Notes: generated by a model not told the origin, from the sequence alone. A stretch of DNA of 64,000 nt from CAYHCE01 sp964355015 (GCA_964355015.1 CAYHCE010000013.1:1-64000); one strand, 5' to 3'. Positions 9,101 through 18,264 are shown, counted from the first letter of the stretch. A program made the numbers and translations.

Positions 9101-10195
9101 ATGGTCACTTCTTGTTTAACCCTGCCCAAGGGAAGGGCCCGAAACAGATGTCGCGCTGAGAACGTCACTCGCCTACAGGAATCGTGGGTCGAGCAACTGG
9201 CTTTTGGAGCTTCACGGCAAAACGATTCGATGATTCAGATCTGGCTCGGTATTTTCCCGGTCAATTGGAAACAGCTGCCCCCCAATGCTGCTTCTTTGTT
9301 GACGGCTCAGATCGAAGCGATCCGCGCCAATCTCACAGCCACCTACACGGATCTGCTCACTGCGATGCTGGCCGACCCGGCCCTGCAGATCTCCCTGAAT
9401 GGGCTCACCAATCACCGCGGCAACCCGAATGAAAACCTTGCCCGTGAACTGCTCGAACTCTTTTCGCTGGGGGAGGGAAGTTATCGAGAGGCTGATGTGA
9501 TGGCATCGGCCCGGGCCCTCACCGGCTATCGGCTGGATCGCACCGGGCGGTTGGAGCTCGATGCTCGCCGCCATGACGACGGCCCTAAAACCATCCTGGG
9601 CCGTACCGCAACCTTCAATGCACCCACTCTCGCAGCCTGGCTCTGCGAGCAGCCGGCCACGGCCCAGAACATAACCAAGAGGCTCTGGCAGCGGCTGGTG
9701 GGTCCTTTGCCCCCTGTGGCACGGCTGGCAGCAATCGCCGCGGCCTGGCGTCAGCAGAACCTCTCGCTGCCCTGGCTTGTTTCGGCGCTGGAGCAGGCAC
9801 CGGAAGCCACAGCCGCTCGTGTCCAGGCATCCCGCCTCGATGACCCGATCACCATGGTGGCTCGCAGCCTGGCCTTGCTCGGCAGCCGCCACCCCGATGC
9901 CCTGCGCATCAGCCGCCTCCACCTGGGGCGGATGGGCCAGGCACCCTTCGAGCCACCTTCGGTGAAGGGCTGGCCAGTGAATGGAGAATGGCTCAACCTG
10001 CGCTGGCTTCAGGCCCGCCGCCGGGGGCTCAACGCCCTTCTGGCCGATGAAGAGGTGTGGGCGGCTCGCCAGCTGCCCGCCAGCCTCGCGCCCTCCCTCA
10101 CGGCCATTCCGCCGCTCACCCTCTCCCTTCCCGCCGAACCCAGCCGCACCAACCTGGCCTTGGTCTTCAGCGATCCCGTGTGGCAACTCGCATGA
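9101..10195 (+). CDS. DUF1800 family protein, N-terminally truncated
   Basis: A 364-residue frame containing the DUF1800 core: a degraded version of the family's LFWHNHF segment (IQIWLGIFPVNW), the signature NPNENLARELLELFSLG near residue 110, and a RALTGY segment. Family members are usually about 450-500 residues and begin with a GFG-type N-terminal region; that part is missing. An in-frame stop lies about 22 bases before the ATG, and no other upstream frame supplies it. The frame may start at 9101 or at a later ATG near 9231. It overlaps the DUF1501 gene by 4 bases (ATGA); these two families are commonly paired. The function is unknown; this copy may be inactive. Confidence 0.7.
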   Translation: MVTSCLTLPKGRARNRCRAENVTRLQESWVEQLAFGASRQNDSMIQIWLGIFPVNWKQLPPNAASLLTAQIEAIRANLTATYTDLLTAMLADPALQISLNGLTNHRGNPNENLARELLELFSLGEGSYREADVMASARALTGYRLDRTGRLELDARRHDDGPKTILGRTATFNAPTLAAWLCEQPATAQNITKRLWQRLVGPLPPVARLAAIAAAWRQQNLSLPWLVSALEQAPEATAARVQASRLDDPITMVARSLALLGSRHPDALRISRLHLGRMGQAPFEPPSVKGWPVNGEWLNLRWLQARRRGLNALLADEEVWAARQLPASLAPSLTAIPPLTLSLPAEPSRTNLALVFSDPVWQLA

Positions 10196-11271
10196 AACGC
10201 CGCACCCTGTTCAAGCTCGGAGCCGGTTTCACGGCAGCGAACCTGCTCCAGGCCCTCTCCAGCCATGCCAAAGGCAACGCTTCCCGCCGCAAGGTGTTCG
10301 TGCTGCTGGAGCTCAAGGGGGGCAACGATGGGCTCAACACTGTCATCCCCGCCGCCGATCCTCTCTATCGCCAGGCCAGGCCGCGTCTGGCCATCACCGA
10401 TGGTCTCGACCTCGGCCATGGCCTGACCCTCAATCCTGCCCTTGCCCCTCTGCTCCCCGGCTGGAAGGCCCGTCGCCTGGCCTTCGCCCTGGGAGTGGGC
10501 TGGCCATTGCCGAACCGCAGTCACTTCAAGTCCATGGATCAGTGGGCCACCGGCCGGCCGAATGGCGAGGGCCCGGGCTGGCTCGCCAGAGCCATGCGAA
10601 ATGAGCATTCCAGCGGCCCCCTGGTCGCCCTTGGCTCCACTGGCTCCCCTGCCCTGGAGGGGGCCGAGGTGATCAGCATCCAGCTCAGCTCTGCACAACT
10701 TCAAGGCCGTGGCGGCCTGGATCTCGACCCCGCTCGGGCCGGCAGCAACACCCTGCTCCACCGGATGCTGGAACTGGAGGCCGACGCCGTCCGGGAGTTG
10801 GCACGGCTTCGCCAGGCCCTGCGCCCACTGCCGGCTGGTGTGGTGATCCCCAAAGGAGGGCTGGGACAGCAGGTGGGCCTCGCCCTGCGCTTGCTCGCCA
10901 CCGATCTCGCCCCGCCCGTTCTTCAGCTCTCCCAGGGTGGGTACGACACCCACCACAGCCAGTTGCAGCGACATGCAAAGGTGCTGGCGGAGTTGGCGGA
11001 GGCCCTGGCCGCCTTTGACGCGGGGTTACAGCTGTTGCCCAACCGCCCCCAGGTCACCCTGCTGGCCCACAGTGAATTCGGGCGACGCCTTCACGAGAAC
11101 GGCTCCGCCGGCACCGACCACGGCAGTGCCTCGATCGCCCTGCTGCTGGGCGACCACGTTCCTCACCCCTTCCTCGGTTCCTATCCCAAGCTCAGTCGGC
11201 TTGATGATCGTGGCGATCTCATCGCCGGCCTATCTCCGCCTGAGCTCTATCAAAAGGTAATCTCCCTGTAA
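10192..11271 (+). CDS. DUF1501 family protein with twin-arginine signal
   Basis: A 359-residue protein starting MKRRTLFKLGAGF, a twin-arginine (Tat) signal followed by a hydrophobic stretch, so a folded, exported location is likely. The mature part has the family hallmarks LLELKGGNDGLNTVIP, a SHFKSMDQWATG segment, a GGYDTH motif and a SEFGRRLHENGSAGTDHG motif. DUF1501 proteins belong to the alkaline phosphatase/sulfatase-like fold group, but their substrate is not established. The ATG overlaps the upstream stop as ATGA, so translation is probably coupled to the DUF1800 gene. The longer frame from 10057 is not supported because it would cover the upstream gene and hide the Tat signal. Confidence 0.85.
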   Translation: MKRRTLFKLGAGFTAANLLQALSSHAKGNASRRKVFVLLELKGGNDGLNTVIPAADPLYRQARPRLAITDGLDLGHGLTLNPALAPLLPGWKARRLAFALGVGWPLPNRSHFKSMDQWATGRPNGEGPGWLARAMRNEHSSGPLVALGSTGSPALEGAEVISIQLSSAQLQGRGGLDLDPARAGSNTLLHRMLELEADAVRELARLRQALRPLPAGVVIPKGGLGQQVGLALRLLATDLAPPVLQLSQGGYDTHHSQLQRHAKVLAELAEALAAFDAGLQLLPNRPQVTLLAHSEFGRRLHENGSAGTDHGSASIALLLGDHVPHPFLGSYPKLSRLDDRGDLIAGLSPPELYQKVISL

Positions 11272-11283
11272 GAGCCGCTCACC

Positions 11284-11718
11284 ATGGCATCCAGATTACG
11301 AGCCCTGTTCAGGCGCTGGTTCGGGTTCCCTGATCCAGATCCCACCGGATCAGCTGGCCCTGTGGCACCAGCCTTACAATCAGTTTCTGGAACAACTGGA
11401 GTGGAAGACGTTTCCTCCCTTCCAGCACCACCCCTTACCATCGGAAAACGCAGCGAAGTGAATTTCAAAGAATTGATTGAAGTGGTGGCTAAAGAAACCA
11501 ACATCTCGGAAGCTCAGGTGCGCAAGGTAGGCGAGGCAATTCTCGCGCAATTCTCCGAGTTGATCGAAAAGCAGGAGAACTTTCGCTCTCAGTTTATCAC
11601 ATTCGATTCTTCCACCCTTCCAGCCAAACCAGAAGCAGAAGGTAAACCCGGCATGCCGGAACGTAAAATCGCTCGCATGAAAATCAAGGTAAAGAAGGAT
11701 AAGCCGTCCGCTGAGTAG
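11284..11718 (+). CDS. Small protein with HU/IHF-like C-terminal region
   Basis: A 144-residue protein. The first 50 residues are low-complexity and basic (MASRLRALFRRWF). From about residue 58, NFKELIEVVAKETNISEAQV resembles the two-helix start of HU-family DNA-binding proteins, followed by a QFITFDSSTL segment where HU has its GFG strand, and a basic end (KIARMKIKVKKDK). Resemblance is by eye only. The coding sequence is less GC-rich than its neighbours. It lies 12 bases after the DUF1501 stop and may belong to that operon. Confidence 0.5.
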   Translation: MASRLRALFRRWFGFPDPDPTGSAGPVAPALQSVSGTTGVEDVSSLPAPPLTIGKRSEVNFKELIEVVAKETNISEAQVRKVGEAILAQFSELIEKQENFRSQFITFDSSTLPAKPEAEGKPGMPERKIARMKIKVKKDKPSAE

Positions 11719-11980
11719 GCCAAACCCGTTTTCAAGGGGCCTCAGTATGATTGGATGTCTCACACCCAAGCATCATTCCCCGCCAGCAGCATTCACCTCT
11801 GCGGACAGCGCACCCCCCGGCTCATCCAGCAGCTGGGCAAGGCCTGCAGCGGGGTGATCAGATCGGCAGCAGCGTCAACCTGGCTTTGCGTGTCCGTTGG
11901 CGCCTCCTGGCATCGCCTTCAGCAACACCGTTGCCTTGTTGCTTCCGTGTTACAAGAACGGCTGACCCTCTTCCCGCCCC

Positions 11981-12883
11981 ATGCGCTCTGACCCTGAGAT
12001 CGGTTCCCGGCGCAAGGGCATCATCCTCGCCGGCGGCTCAGGCACCCGGCTCCATCCGATCACCCAGGCCGTGAGCAAGCAGCTGCTGCCTGTGTACGAC
12101 AAGCCGATGATCTACTACCCGCTCAGCACCCTGATGCTGGCGGGGCTCAGCGAGATCCTGGTGATCTCCACCCCCCGCGACCTGCCCCAGTTCCAGGCCC
12201 TGCTGGGTGATGGCAGCGCCTGGGGGATCTCGCTCTCCTACGCCGTGCAACCCAGCCCCGAAGGCCTGGCCCAGGCCTTCCTGATCGGCGCCGAGTTCCT
12301 CGCTGGTCACCCCGCCGCCCTGATCCTGGGTGACAACCTCTTCTATGGCGAGGATCTCTCCACCAACCTGCAGACGGCCAACGATCAGCAGGGTGGTGCG
12401 TCGGTGTTCGCCTACCGGGTCGCCGATCCGGAGCGCTACGGCGTCGTCGGCTTCGACGACCGGCAGCGGGTGGTTTCCCTGGAGGAGAAGCCGCAGCGGC
12501 CCGCTTCCAACTACGCCATCACCGGGCTCTACTTCTACGACGAGCGGGTGGTGGAGCTGGCCCGCCAGGTGAAGCCCTCGCCCCGCGGCGAGCTGGAGAT
12601 CACCGATCTCAACCAGCTCTATCTGCAGCGCGGCGAGCTGCGGGTGGAGCTGCTCGGGCGGGGCATGGCCTGGCTCGATACCGGCACCTGCGATTCCCTG
12701 CACGAAGCCAGCAGCTACATCCGCACGCTCGAACGGCGTCAGGGCCTCAAGATCGGCTGCCCCGAGGAGGTGGCCTGGCGCCAGGGCTGGATCAGCGCCG
12801 ATCAGCTCCAGGCCCTGGCGGCACCGCTGCACAAATCCGGTTACGGGGCTTACCTGGAAGGCCTGCTGCGTGAGGGGTTCTGA
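11981..12883 (+). CDS. rfbA: Glucose-1-phosphate thymidylyltransferase
   Basis: A 300-residue RmlA enzyme making dTDP-glucose from dTTP and glucose-1-phosphate, the first step of dTDP-L-rhamnose synthesis. Seen: the nucleotide-binding LAGGSGTRLHPIT near residue 16, QLLPVYDKPMIYYPLSTL, GDNLFYG, VSLEEKP, and GRGMAWLDTGTCDSL. Length matches the family apart from about ten extra N-terminal residues before KGIILAGG; no alternative start was visible. It is first of a plus-strand rfbA-rfbD-rfbB-rfbC set. The upstream 260 bases carry no credible gene and probably hold the promoter. Confidence 0.97.
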   Translation: MRSDPEIGSRRKGIILAGGSGTRLHPITQAVSKQLLPVYDKPMIYYPLSTLMLAGLSEILVISTPRDLPQFQALLGDGSAWGISLSYAVQPSPEGLAQAFLIGAEFLAGHPAALILGDNLFYGEDLSTNLQTANDQQGGASVFAYRVADPERYGVVGFDDRQRVVSLEEKPQRPASNYAITGLYFYDERVVELARQVKPSPRGELEITDLNQLYLQRGELRVELLGRGMAWLDTGTCDSLHEASSYIRTLERRQGLKIGCPEEVAWRQGWISADQLQALAAPLHKSGYGAYLEGLLREGF

Positions 12884-12885
12884 CC

Positions 12886-13824
12886 ATGGCACAGTCCCCC
12901 ATCCTGGTGATCGGCCGCCAGGGCCAGGTGGCCCGGGCCCTGCAGCGCCTGGCAGCGGATCTGCCGGCCCACCGCCCGCTGCTGGCGGTGGGCCGGCCGC
13001 AGCTGGATCTGGCCCTGGCCGGAAGCGCTCCCGAGGCACTGGCCGGTCAGCTCACCGCCCTGCTGGACGAGCACCGCCCGGCCCTGGTGATCAACGCCGC
13101 CGCCTACACCGCCGTCGACAGGGCCGAGAGCGAGGCGGAGCTGGCCCATGCCATCAACGGCACGGCCGTGGGTTCGCTGGCCCGCGCCTGTGTGGCAGCC
13201 TCGATTCCCCTGTTCCATCTCTCCACCGACTACGTCTTCGATGGCAGCGGCAGCCGCCCCTGGCGGGAAGACGACCCCACCGGACCGCTCGGGGTCTACG
13301 GGGCCAGCAAACTGGCCGGCGAGCTGGCCCTGCGCGCCGCCGCCGGCCCCCATCTGCTGCTGCGGGTGAGCTGGGTGTTCGGCCAGGAGGGCACCAACTT
13401 CGTGCGCACCATGCTGCGGCTCGGCGCCGAACGGCCGGCACTCTCCATCGTGTCTGACCAGATCGGCGGGCCCACCAGCGCCGAGGCGATCGCCCGCACC
13501 CTGCTGACCCTGGCGGAGCCGGCCATCAGCGGCTCGGCCCCCCTGGGCACCTACCACTACGCCGGCACACCGGCCGTGAGCTGGTGCACCTTTGCCGGCG
13601 AGATCTTCGAGCAGGCCGTGGCCCTCGGCCTGCTGGAGCGGACCCCGGAGCTCACCCCGATTCCCACCAGCGCCTACCCCACCCCTGCCCGCCGCCCCGC
13701 CAATTCCCGGCTGGATGGATCCCGGTTCAGCGCCAGCTTCGGTCTGCCGCAGCCCGACTGGCGAGAGGATCTGCGCCAGTGCCTGCAGGCCTGGAGCCGG
13801 GAATCCTTGCTTGTTCTCCCCTGA
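12886..13824 (+). CDS. rfbD: dTDP-4-dehydrorhamnose reductase
   Basis: A 312-residue short-chain dehydrogenase-type enzyme for the last step, NAD(P)H reduction to dTDP-L-rhamnose. Seen: the N-terminal nucleotide loop ILVIGRQGQVARAL (the usual GxxGQLG is here GRQGQVA), NAAAYTAVDRAE, LSTDYVFDG, and the catalytic YGASK near residue 143. It starts 2 bases after the rfbA stop. The altered glycine loop is mild and does not by itself suggest inactivity. Confidence 0.95.
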   Translation: MAQSPILVIGRQGQVARALQRLAADLPAHRPLLAVGRPQLDLALAGSAPEALAGQLTALLDEHRPALVINAAAYTAVDRAESEAELAHAINGTAVGSLARACVAASIPLFHLSTDYVFDGSGSRPWREDDPTGPLGVYGASKLAGELALRAAAGPHLLLRVSWVFGQEGTNFVRTMLRLGAERPALSIVSDQIGGPTSAEAIARTLLTLAEPAISGSAPLGTYHYAGTPAVSWCTFAGEIFEQAVALGLLERTPELTPIPTSAYPTPARRPANSRLDGSRFSASFGLPQPDWREDLRQCLQAWSRESLLVLP

Positions 13825-13885
13825 TGCCTGAATCCATGGGACGGATCCGAGCCCCCTTCCGGTTATCCAATCCCTCCCTGGCCAA

Positions 13886-14989
13886 ATGAACCCCGCCACC
13901 AGCGCCATGACCTCCGCCCCCCGCCATCTGCTGATCACCGGTGGCGCCGGTTTCATCGCCGGCAACCTCACGCACCACTGGGCCGCCACCCACCCCGGCG
14001 ATCACCTGGTGGTGCTCGACGCCCTCACCTACGCGGGCAACCGGGCCACGATCGCTCCCCTGATCGAAGCGGGCCGCATCACCTTCGTGGCAGGCGACAT
14101 CGGCGATGCCGCCCTGGTGGGGTCCCTGCTGGCCGAGCACGCCATCACCCATCTGGCCCATCTGGCCGCCGAATCCCATGTGGATCGCTCGATCACCGGG
14201 CCCGGCGCCTTCCTGGCCACCAACGTGCAGGGCAGTTTCGTGCTGCTCGAAGCCTTCCGGGCCCACTGGCTGGCGGCCGGCAAGCCCGAAGCCTGGCGCT
14301 TCCTGCACGTGAGCACCGATGAGGTGTTCGGCAGCCTCGAGCCCACTGATCCGCCCTTCAACGAATCCACCCCCTACAGCCCCCGCTCCCCCTACGCCGC
14401 CAGCAAGGCCGCCAGCGATCACCTCGCCCGCGCCTGGCAGCACACCTACGGCCTGCCGGTGCTGGTGAGCAACTGCTCCAACAACTACGGCCCCTATCAC
14501 TTCCCCGAGAAGCTGATTCCGCTCACCCTGATCAACATCCTGCTGGGCCGGCCGATTCCCGTCTACGGCGATGGCTCCAACGTGCGCGACTGGCTGTTCG
14601 TGGAGGATCACTGCCGGGCACTGGAGCGCATCCTGCTGGCCGGAGCCCCGGGGCGCACCTACTGCATCGGCGGCTGCAATGAGGTGGCCAACCTCGATCT
14701 GGTGCACCTGCTCTGCGATCTGATGGATGAACTGGCCCCCGAGCTGCCCGTGCGCCCCAGCCGGGAGCTGATCCGCTTCGTGGCCGATCGCCCGGGCCAC
14801 GACCGGCGCTACGCGATCGACGCCCGCCGCATCGGCGAGGAGCTGGGCTGGCAGCCCCAGGTGACCGTGCAGGAGGGCCTGCGCCGCACGGTGCAGTGGT
14901 ACCTCGCCCAGCGGGAGTGGTGGCAGCCGCTGCTGTCGGCGGAATACGCCAGCTATCTCGAATCCCAGTACGCCGCCCGCCTCGCCTGA
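13886..14989 (+). CDS. rfbB: dTDP-glucose 4,6-dehydratase
   Basis: A 367-residue RmlB enzyme converting dTDP-glucose to dTDP-4-keto-6-deoxyglucose with bound NAD+. Seen: ITGGAGFIAGNL (third glycine of the loop replaced by alanine), AAESHVDRSI, VSTDEVFGSL, the catalytic YAASK, SNCSNNYGPYHFPEKLIPL, and VRDWLFVEDHC. ATG at 13886 is used, with a second at 13910. The 61-base gap from rfbD is the largest in the operon. Confidence 0.97.
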   Translation: MNPATSAMTSAPRHLLITGGAGFIAGNLTHHWAATHPGDHLVVLDALTYAGNRATIAPLIEAGRITFVAGDIGDAALVGSLLAEHAITHLAHLAAESHVDRSITGPGAFLATNVQGSFVLLEAFRAHWLAAGKPEAWRFLHVSTDEVFGSLEPTDPPFNESTPYSPRSPYAASKAASDHLARAWQHTYGLPVLVSNCSNNYGPYHFPEKLIPLTLINILLGRPIPVYGDGSNVRDWLFVEDHCRALERILLAGAPGRTYCIGGCNEVANLDLVHLLCDLMDELAPELPVRPSRELIRFVADRPGHDRRYAIDARRIGEELGWQPQVTVQEGLRRTVQWYLAQREWWQPLLSAEYASYLESQYAARLA

Positions 14990-14990
14990 G

Positions 14991-15554
14991 ATGCAGATCC
15001 TTCCCCAGTCCATCCCCGAGGTGCTGCTGTTCGTGCCGAAGGTGTTCGGCGATGAGCGCGGCTTCTTCGTGGAAACCGCCCGCCAGAGCGACCTCGATGG
15101 CGCCGGCATTCCGCCGCTGCTGCAGCACAACCAGTCGCGCTCGCGCCAGGGCGTGCTGCGCGGACTGCACTACCAGCTGGTGCAGCCCCAGGGCAAGCTG
15201 GTGCGCTGCTCACGCGGCGCCGTCTACGACGTGGCGGTGGATGTGCGGCGCGGCTCCCCCAGCTTCGGGCAGGGTGTGGGCGCCATCCTCGATGACGTGG
15301 CCCACCACCAGCTCTGGGTGCCGCCGGGCTTCGCGCACGGCTTCCTGGTGCTCAGCGAGATAGCGGATTTCTGCTACCTCTGCAGCAACTACTATCACCA
15401 GCCATCGGAACAGGGGATCGCCTGGGACGACCCGGGCCTGGGCATCCACTGGCCCGCCCTGCCCGAGGGTGTGCGGCCGCAACTCTCGGCCAAGGACCAG
15501 GCCCATCCCACGCTGGCCGATCAGGATCCGGCCCTGCTCCCGGCCCTGTACTGA
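14991..15554 (+). CDS. rfbC: dTDP-4-dehydrorhamnose 3,5-epimerase
   Basis: A 187-residue cupin-fold RmlC. Seen: DERGFFVET, HNQSRSRQGVLRGLHYQ with the catalytic histidine region, VDVRRGSPSFG, and PPGFAHGFLVLSE. Together with the three preceding genes this completes a dTDP-L-rhamnose pathway. It begins 1 base after the rfbB stop and ends directly against the next gene (TGAATG). Confidence 0.96.
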   Translation: MQILPQSIPEVLLFVPKVFGDERGFFVETARQSDLDGAGIPPLLQHNQSRSRQGVLRGLHYQLVQPQGKLVRCSRGAVYDVAVDVRRGSPSFGQGVGAILDDVAHHQLWVPPGFAHGFLVLSEIADFCYLCSNYYHQPSEQGIAWDDPGLGIHWPALPEGVRPQLSAKDQAHPTLADQDPALLPALY

Positions 15555-17270
15555 ATGGGCCAGTCCCGAACCCACCTGCAGGAGCAGCTCGCCCAGGCCG
15601 TCCAGTGTGAGCTCAGCGGCCGCCTCGCCGAAGCCCTGCTCCATCTCACTCAGGCCATGGAGGCGGCCCCGGAGGCCGAAACTCTCGTGCCGGCCAGGGC
15701 TCGCCTGCTGCGGCAGCTGCGAAGGCATGAGGAAGCCAACCAACTCATCGAAGCTCTGCTGCAACGGACTCCGGAGTCAGTGCCAGGCCTGATCGGTCAG
15801 GCCGAAGGCTTCTATCGGCAAGAGGATCGGGCCCGGGCTCTGAGCGCGTATCGGAAGGTTCTCTCCCTTGTCCCCGATCACCTGGGTGCTCGCCTTGCCA
15901 TCGAAAGGCTGGCTGATCAACCCCTGCCCAGGCGGATCCTGCTGGTGCTTGGCATGCATCGCAGCGGAACGTCGGCCCTGGCAGGTTTTCTCTGCCAGCA
16001 CGGATTCCAGGGGCCTGCCCAGTCACCGCCAGCGGATCTGAACAATCCCACCGGCTACTGGGAGCCTCAGACCATTGTCGACCTGCATACGGCTCTGCTG
16101 GAGGAGGCCCATTCCAGTTGGGAAGACCCCCTTCTTTCCCTTGATCTCTCCGCTTCGCCTCAGCTGGAGGGTCAGCTCAGTCGCCTGCAGGAGGCAATCC
16201 AGGCCGGGTTTTCCCACCGGCACTCCGATGGCGGGATTCCGTTGATCAAGGACCCGCGGCAGTGCAGACTTCAACCCCTCTGGAATCTGCTTCTGAAGCG
16301 GCATGGGATCACCTGTGCCCTGGTGCTCATGAACAGGCACCCATCCGCCGTGGTTCAGTCGCTGCAGCGGCGTGACCGACTCCCAGCCGACCGCGCCCTG
16401 CTGCTCTGGGTGCAGCACACACTGGAAGCGGAGAGGCAGACACGCCATCTTTCCAGACTTCTTGTCAGCTATGAGCAGTTTCTCAACCACCCGGATGCCC
16501 TGCGTCGCCGCGTCCAGGCGCTCTGGCCCGGTTACGAATTCGCGGCGTCTGCCGAAGCGCAGATTGCCGCAGACATGGTGCGTCCTGAGCTGAACCATGC
16601 CTCCCAGCTCGAGGGCAACTTCCCGACGGAAACCGATCCAGGGCTGATTGAACTGGCCATGGAGGTGCAGGCCGCTCTGTCTGCTCCATCCGGGGCAGAC
16701 CTGCTGGCCCTGGACCGGGCCCACGACGAACTGCAGCGACGCCTGCGTGCCCTCAGCACCCAGCTGGGACGGATGGTCACCCTGCAGCTGTTCTGGCGGA
16801 CCGAAGACGCTGCTGATTTCACGGAAGCCTGTTCCCTTCGGAGCACGTTTGCCGTGAGCAGGGCTTCGCTGGAGCACACGTTCACCCTTCCAGCACTGGA
16901 CGGTGCTGTGGTTCAGCTGCGTCTCGATCCAGCTGAGTACCCCTGTCTGATCCGGATCGAGCAGCTGGCGCTCCGGAATCAGTCGGGCGGCAGGGTCTGG
17001 TGCTGGTCCGCAGCGGAGATGACAGTCCCCTCCGATCAGGTGCCACCGTTTGCGCCCGCCAATCCAGAAACACGCCTGATCGCCACGTCGGGATCAACGA
17101 GCCATGCCGTGACGGTTCTCAGCCAGGGGCACGATCCGGCACTGATCCTCTCCATTCCGCAGGCTGCACTGAGCCACATGAGCGGCACAACCACTCTGAC
17201 GATCAGAGCCAGCTGGGAGGTGCTGAGCCATGATCTGAGCGATCTGCTCGGCACGTTGCCTGCTGCCTGA
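15555..17270 (+). CDS. TPR protein with sulfotransferase-like domain
   Basis: A 571-residue protein. About residues 1-115 form helical TPR-like repeats (AVQCELSGRLAEALLHL; AEGFYRQEDRARALSAYRKV). Near 132 comes ILLVLGMHRSGTSALAGFL, the phosphate-binding loop of PAPS-dependent sulfotransferases, followed by an NNPTGYWEP segment and IKDPRQCRLQPLW, as in the sulfotransferase 3 group. The final 170 residues are beta-rich and unassigned. Immediate adjacency to rfbC suggests a role in sulfating or otherwise modifying the rhamnose-containing polysaccharide; this is inference. The gene ends the rfb operon. Confidence 0.75.
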   Translation: MGQSRTHLQEQLAQAVQCELSGRLAEALLHLTQAMEAAPEAETLVPARARLLRQLRRHEEANQLIEALLQRTPESVPGLIGQAEGFYRQEDRARALSAYRKVLSLVPDHLGARLAIERLADQPLPRRILLVLGMHRSGTSALAGFLCQHGFQGPAQSPPADLNNPTGYWEPQTIVDLHTALLEEAHSSWEDPLLSLDLSASPQLEGQLSRLQEAIQAGFSHRHSDGGIPLIKDPRQCRLQPLWNLLLKRHGITCALVLMNRHPSAVVQSLQRRDRLPADRALLLWVQHTLEAERQTRHLSRLLVSYEQFLNHPDALRRRVQALWPGYEFAASAEAQIAADMVRPELNHASQLEGNFPTETDPGLIELAMEVQAALSAPSGADLLALDRAHDELQRRLRALSTQLGRMVTLQLFWRTEDAADFTEACSLRSTFAVSRASLEHTFTLPALDGAVVQLRLDPAEYPCLIRIEQLALRNQSGGRVWCWSAAEMTVPSDQVPPFAPANPETRLIATSGSTSHAVTVLSQGHDPALILSIPQAALSHMSGTTTLTIRASWEVLSHDLSDLLGTLPAA

Positions 17271-17414
17271 GGTTCTGCTCGTGTCCATCTCTGAGAAACT
17301 GGAACTCCTTATAGCCATGGAACTGCCTGCCTTCTCAAGCAGGGTGCTGACAATATTAAGGTTGCTCTGCCATCTGGTGGTGATAAGTAAACCTGCCAAC
17401 CTCGCTGTGCCAGT

Positions 17415-17930
17415 CTAACCATCAAGCCTATAAGTCCCTAAGACCTTGCGGATGTCTTTGGTGAGGACAAAGACGTGCAGCGGGTCGGTTGGAGACGGCA
17501 GGAAGCCAAAATGAGCGTAGAAGCCCTGGGCCGCCTCATCTTTGGCGTGGGCTGCCATGGCGCGAATGCCCGCAATCTCGGCGGCTTGCACCGTGCGCAG
17601 CATGGCATCCTTCAGCAGGCCTGAGCCGACCCCCTTGCCTTGCCAGTCCAGGCAGACCGACAGCCGCGCCAACAGCATCAGGGGGATCGGATGGCGGGCG
17701 AGGCCTTTGCTCAGGCGATCCGGTGCATCGTTATGGCTGATCTCGGCGACGACGAGCGTGTAGAAGCCAATGACACGCTGATCGGCCAGAGCGAGATAGG
17801 TCTGAGCGGCATTGGCCTGCTGATTGAGGAAGGCAAAGCGCGTCAGGAAGCGATTCAGGGCTTCCTGTCCGCAGTCGAAGTCTTCCACGGCATGATGCCG
17901 CGCCAGCTTCTCGATGCAAAGCCGTGTCAT
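17415..17930 (-). CDS. GNAT acetyltransferase toxin
   Basis: A 171-residue GNAT-fold protein. Seen: CIEKLARHHAVEDFDCGQEALNRFL, typical of the N-terminus of the TacT/AtaT-type toxins, which acetylate aminoacyl-tRNA; the acetyl-CoA loop QGKGVGSGLL; and the C-terminal GFYAHFGF. The start at 17930 overlaps the antitoxin stop at 17927 by 4 bases (ATGA), so the antitoxin is made first. Which tRNA it modifies cannot be told. Confidence 0.88.
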   Translation of the reverse strand: MTRLCIEKLARHHAVEDFDCGQEALNRFLTRFAFLNQQANAAQTYLALADQRVIGFYTLVVAEISHNDAPDRLSKGLARHPIPLMLLARLSVCLDWQGKGVGSGLLKDAMLRTVQAAEIAGIRAMAAHAKDEAAQGFYAHFGFLPSPTDPLHVFVLTKDIRKVLGTYRLDG

Positions 17931-18217
17931 GCAGGGGTGTTGTGCTCAAAGATGCTGGGTTCGCTCAGCAATCTCTCCAGGCGGGGATGGCGACGGGGCG
18001 GAGCATCGAGGGCCTTCATGAAGGCTGTCCACTGGGTCTCATCGAGCCCGAAATGCCGCCGGTCGCTCAAAGACTCATCGGCACGATCCAGAGCGCTTTG
18101 CAGCACGAAGTCACTCACTGAGCGCCGTGCCGCCGCTGCCGCCTGGTGCAGAACCTGCTTGGCTGCCGGGGTGAGGCGCAAGTCCAGTTTTTCGGAACGT
18201 GTCATGGGATCTGTCAT
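17927..18217 (-). CDS. DUF1778 antitoxin
   Basis: A 96-residue protein with a ribbon-helix-helix N-terminal half (EKLDLRLTPAAKQVLHQAA...SVSDFVLQSAL), the DUF1778 pattern of antitoxins paired with GNAT toxins, and a C-terminal tail ending in a GLDETQWTAFMKALD segment that would wrap the toxin. ATG at 18217 is preceded by GAGGAG 9 bases upstream, supporting it over the internal ATG at 18205. It is probably self-repressing through the palindrome about 50 bases upstream. Confidence 0.9.
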   Translation of the reverse strand: MTDPMTRSEKLDLRLTPAAKQVLHQAAAAARRSVSDFVLQSALDRADESLSDRRHFGLDETQWTAFMKALDAPPRRHPRLERLLSEPSIFEHNTPA

Positions 18218-18264
18218 GGCTTCTATCTCCTCTCAGGATTCACCCTATCACACCCGCCCGACAA

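Noticed and set aside
11755..11991. Short plus-strand frame before rfbA
   Set aside because: No ribosome-binding site or family resemblance, and it runs over the rfbA start.
12038..15130. Long minus-strand frames opposite the rfb operon
   Set aside because: Antisense shadows of four clear enzymes with tight stop/start spacing.
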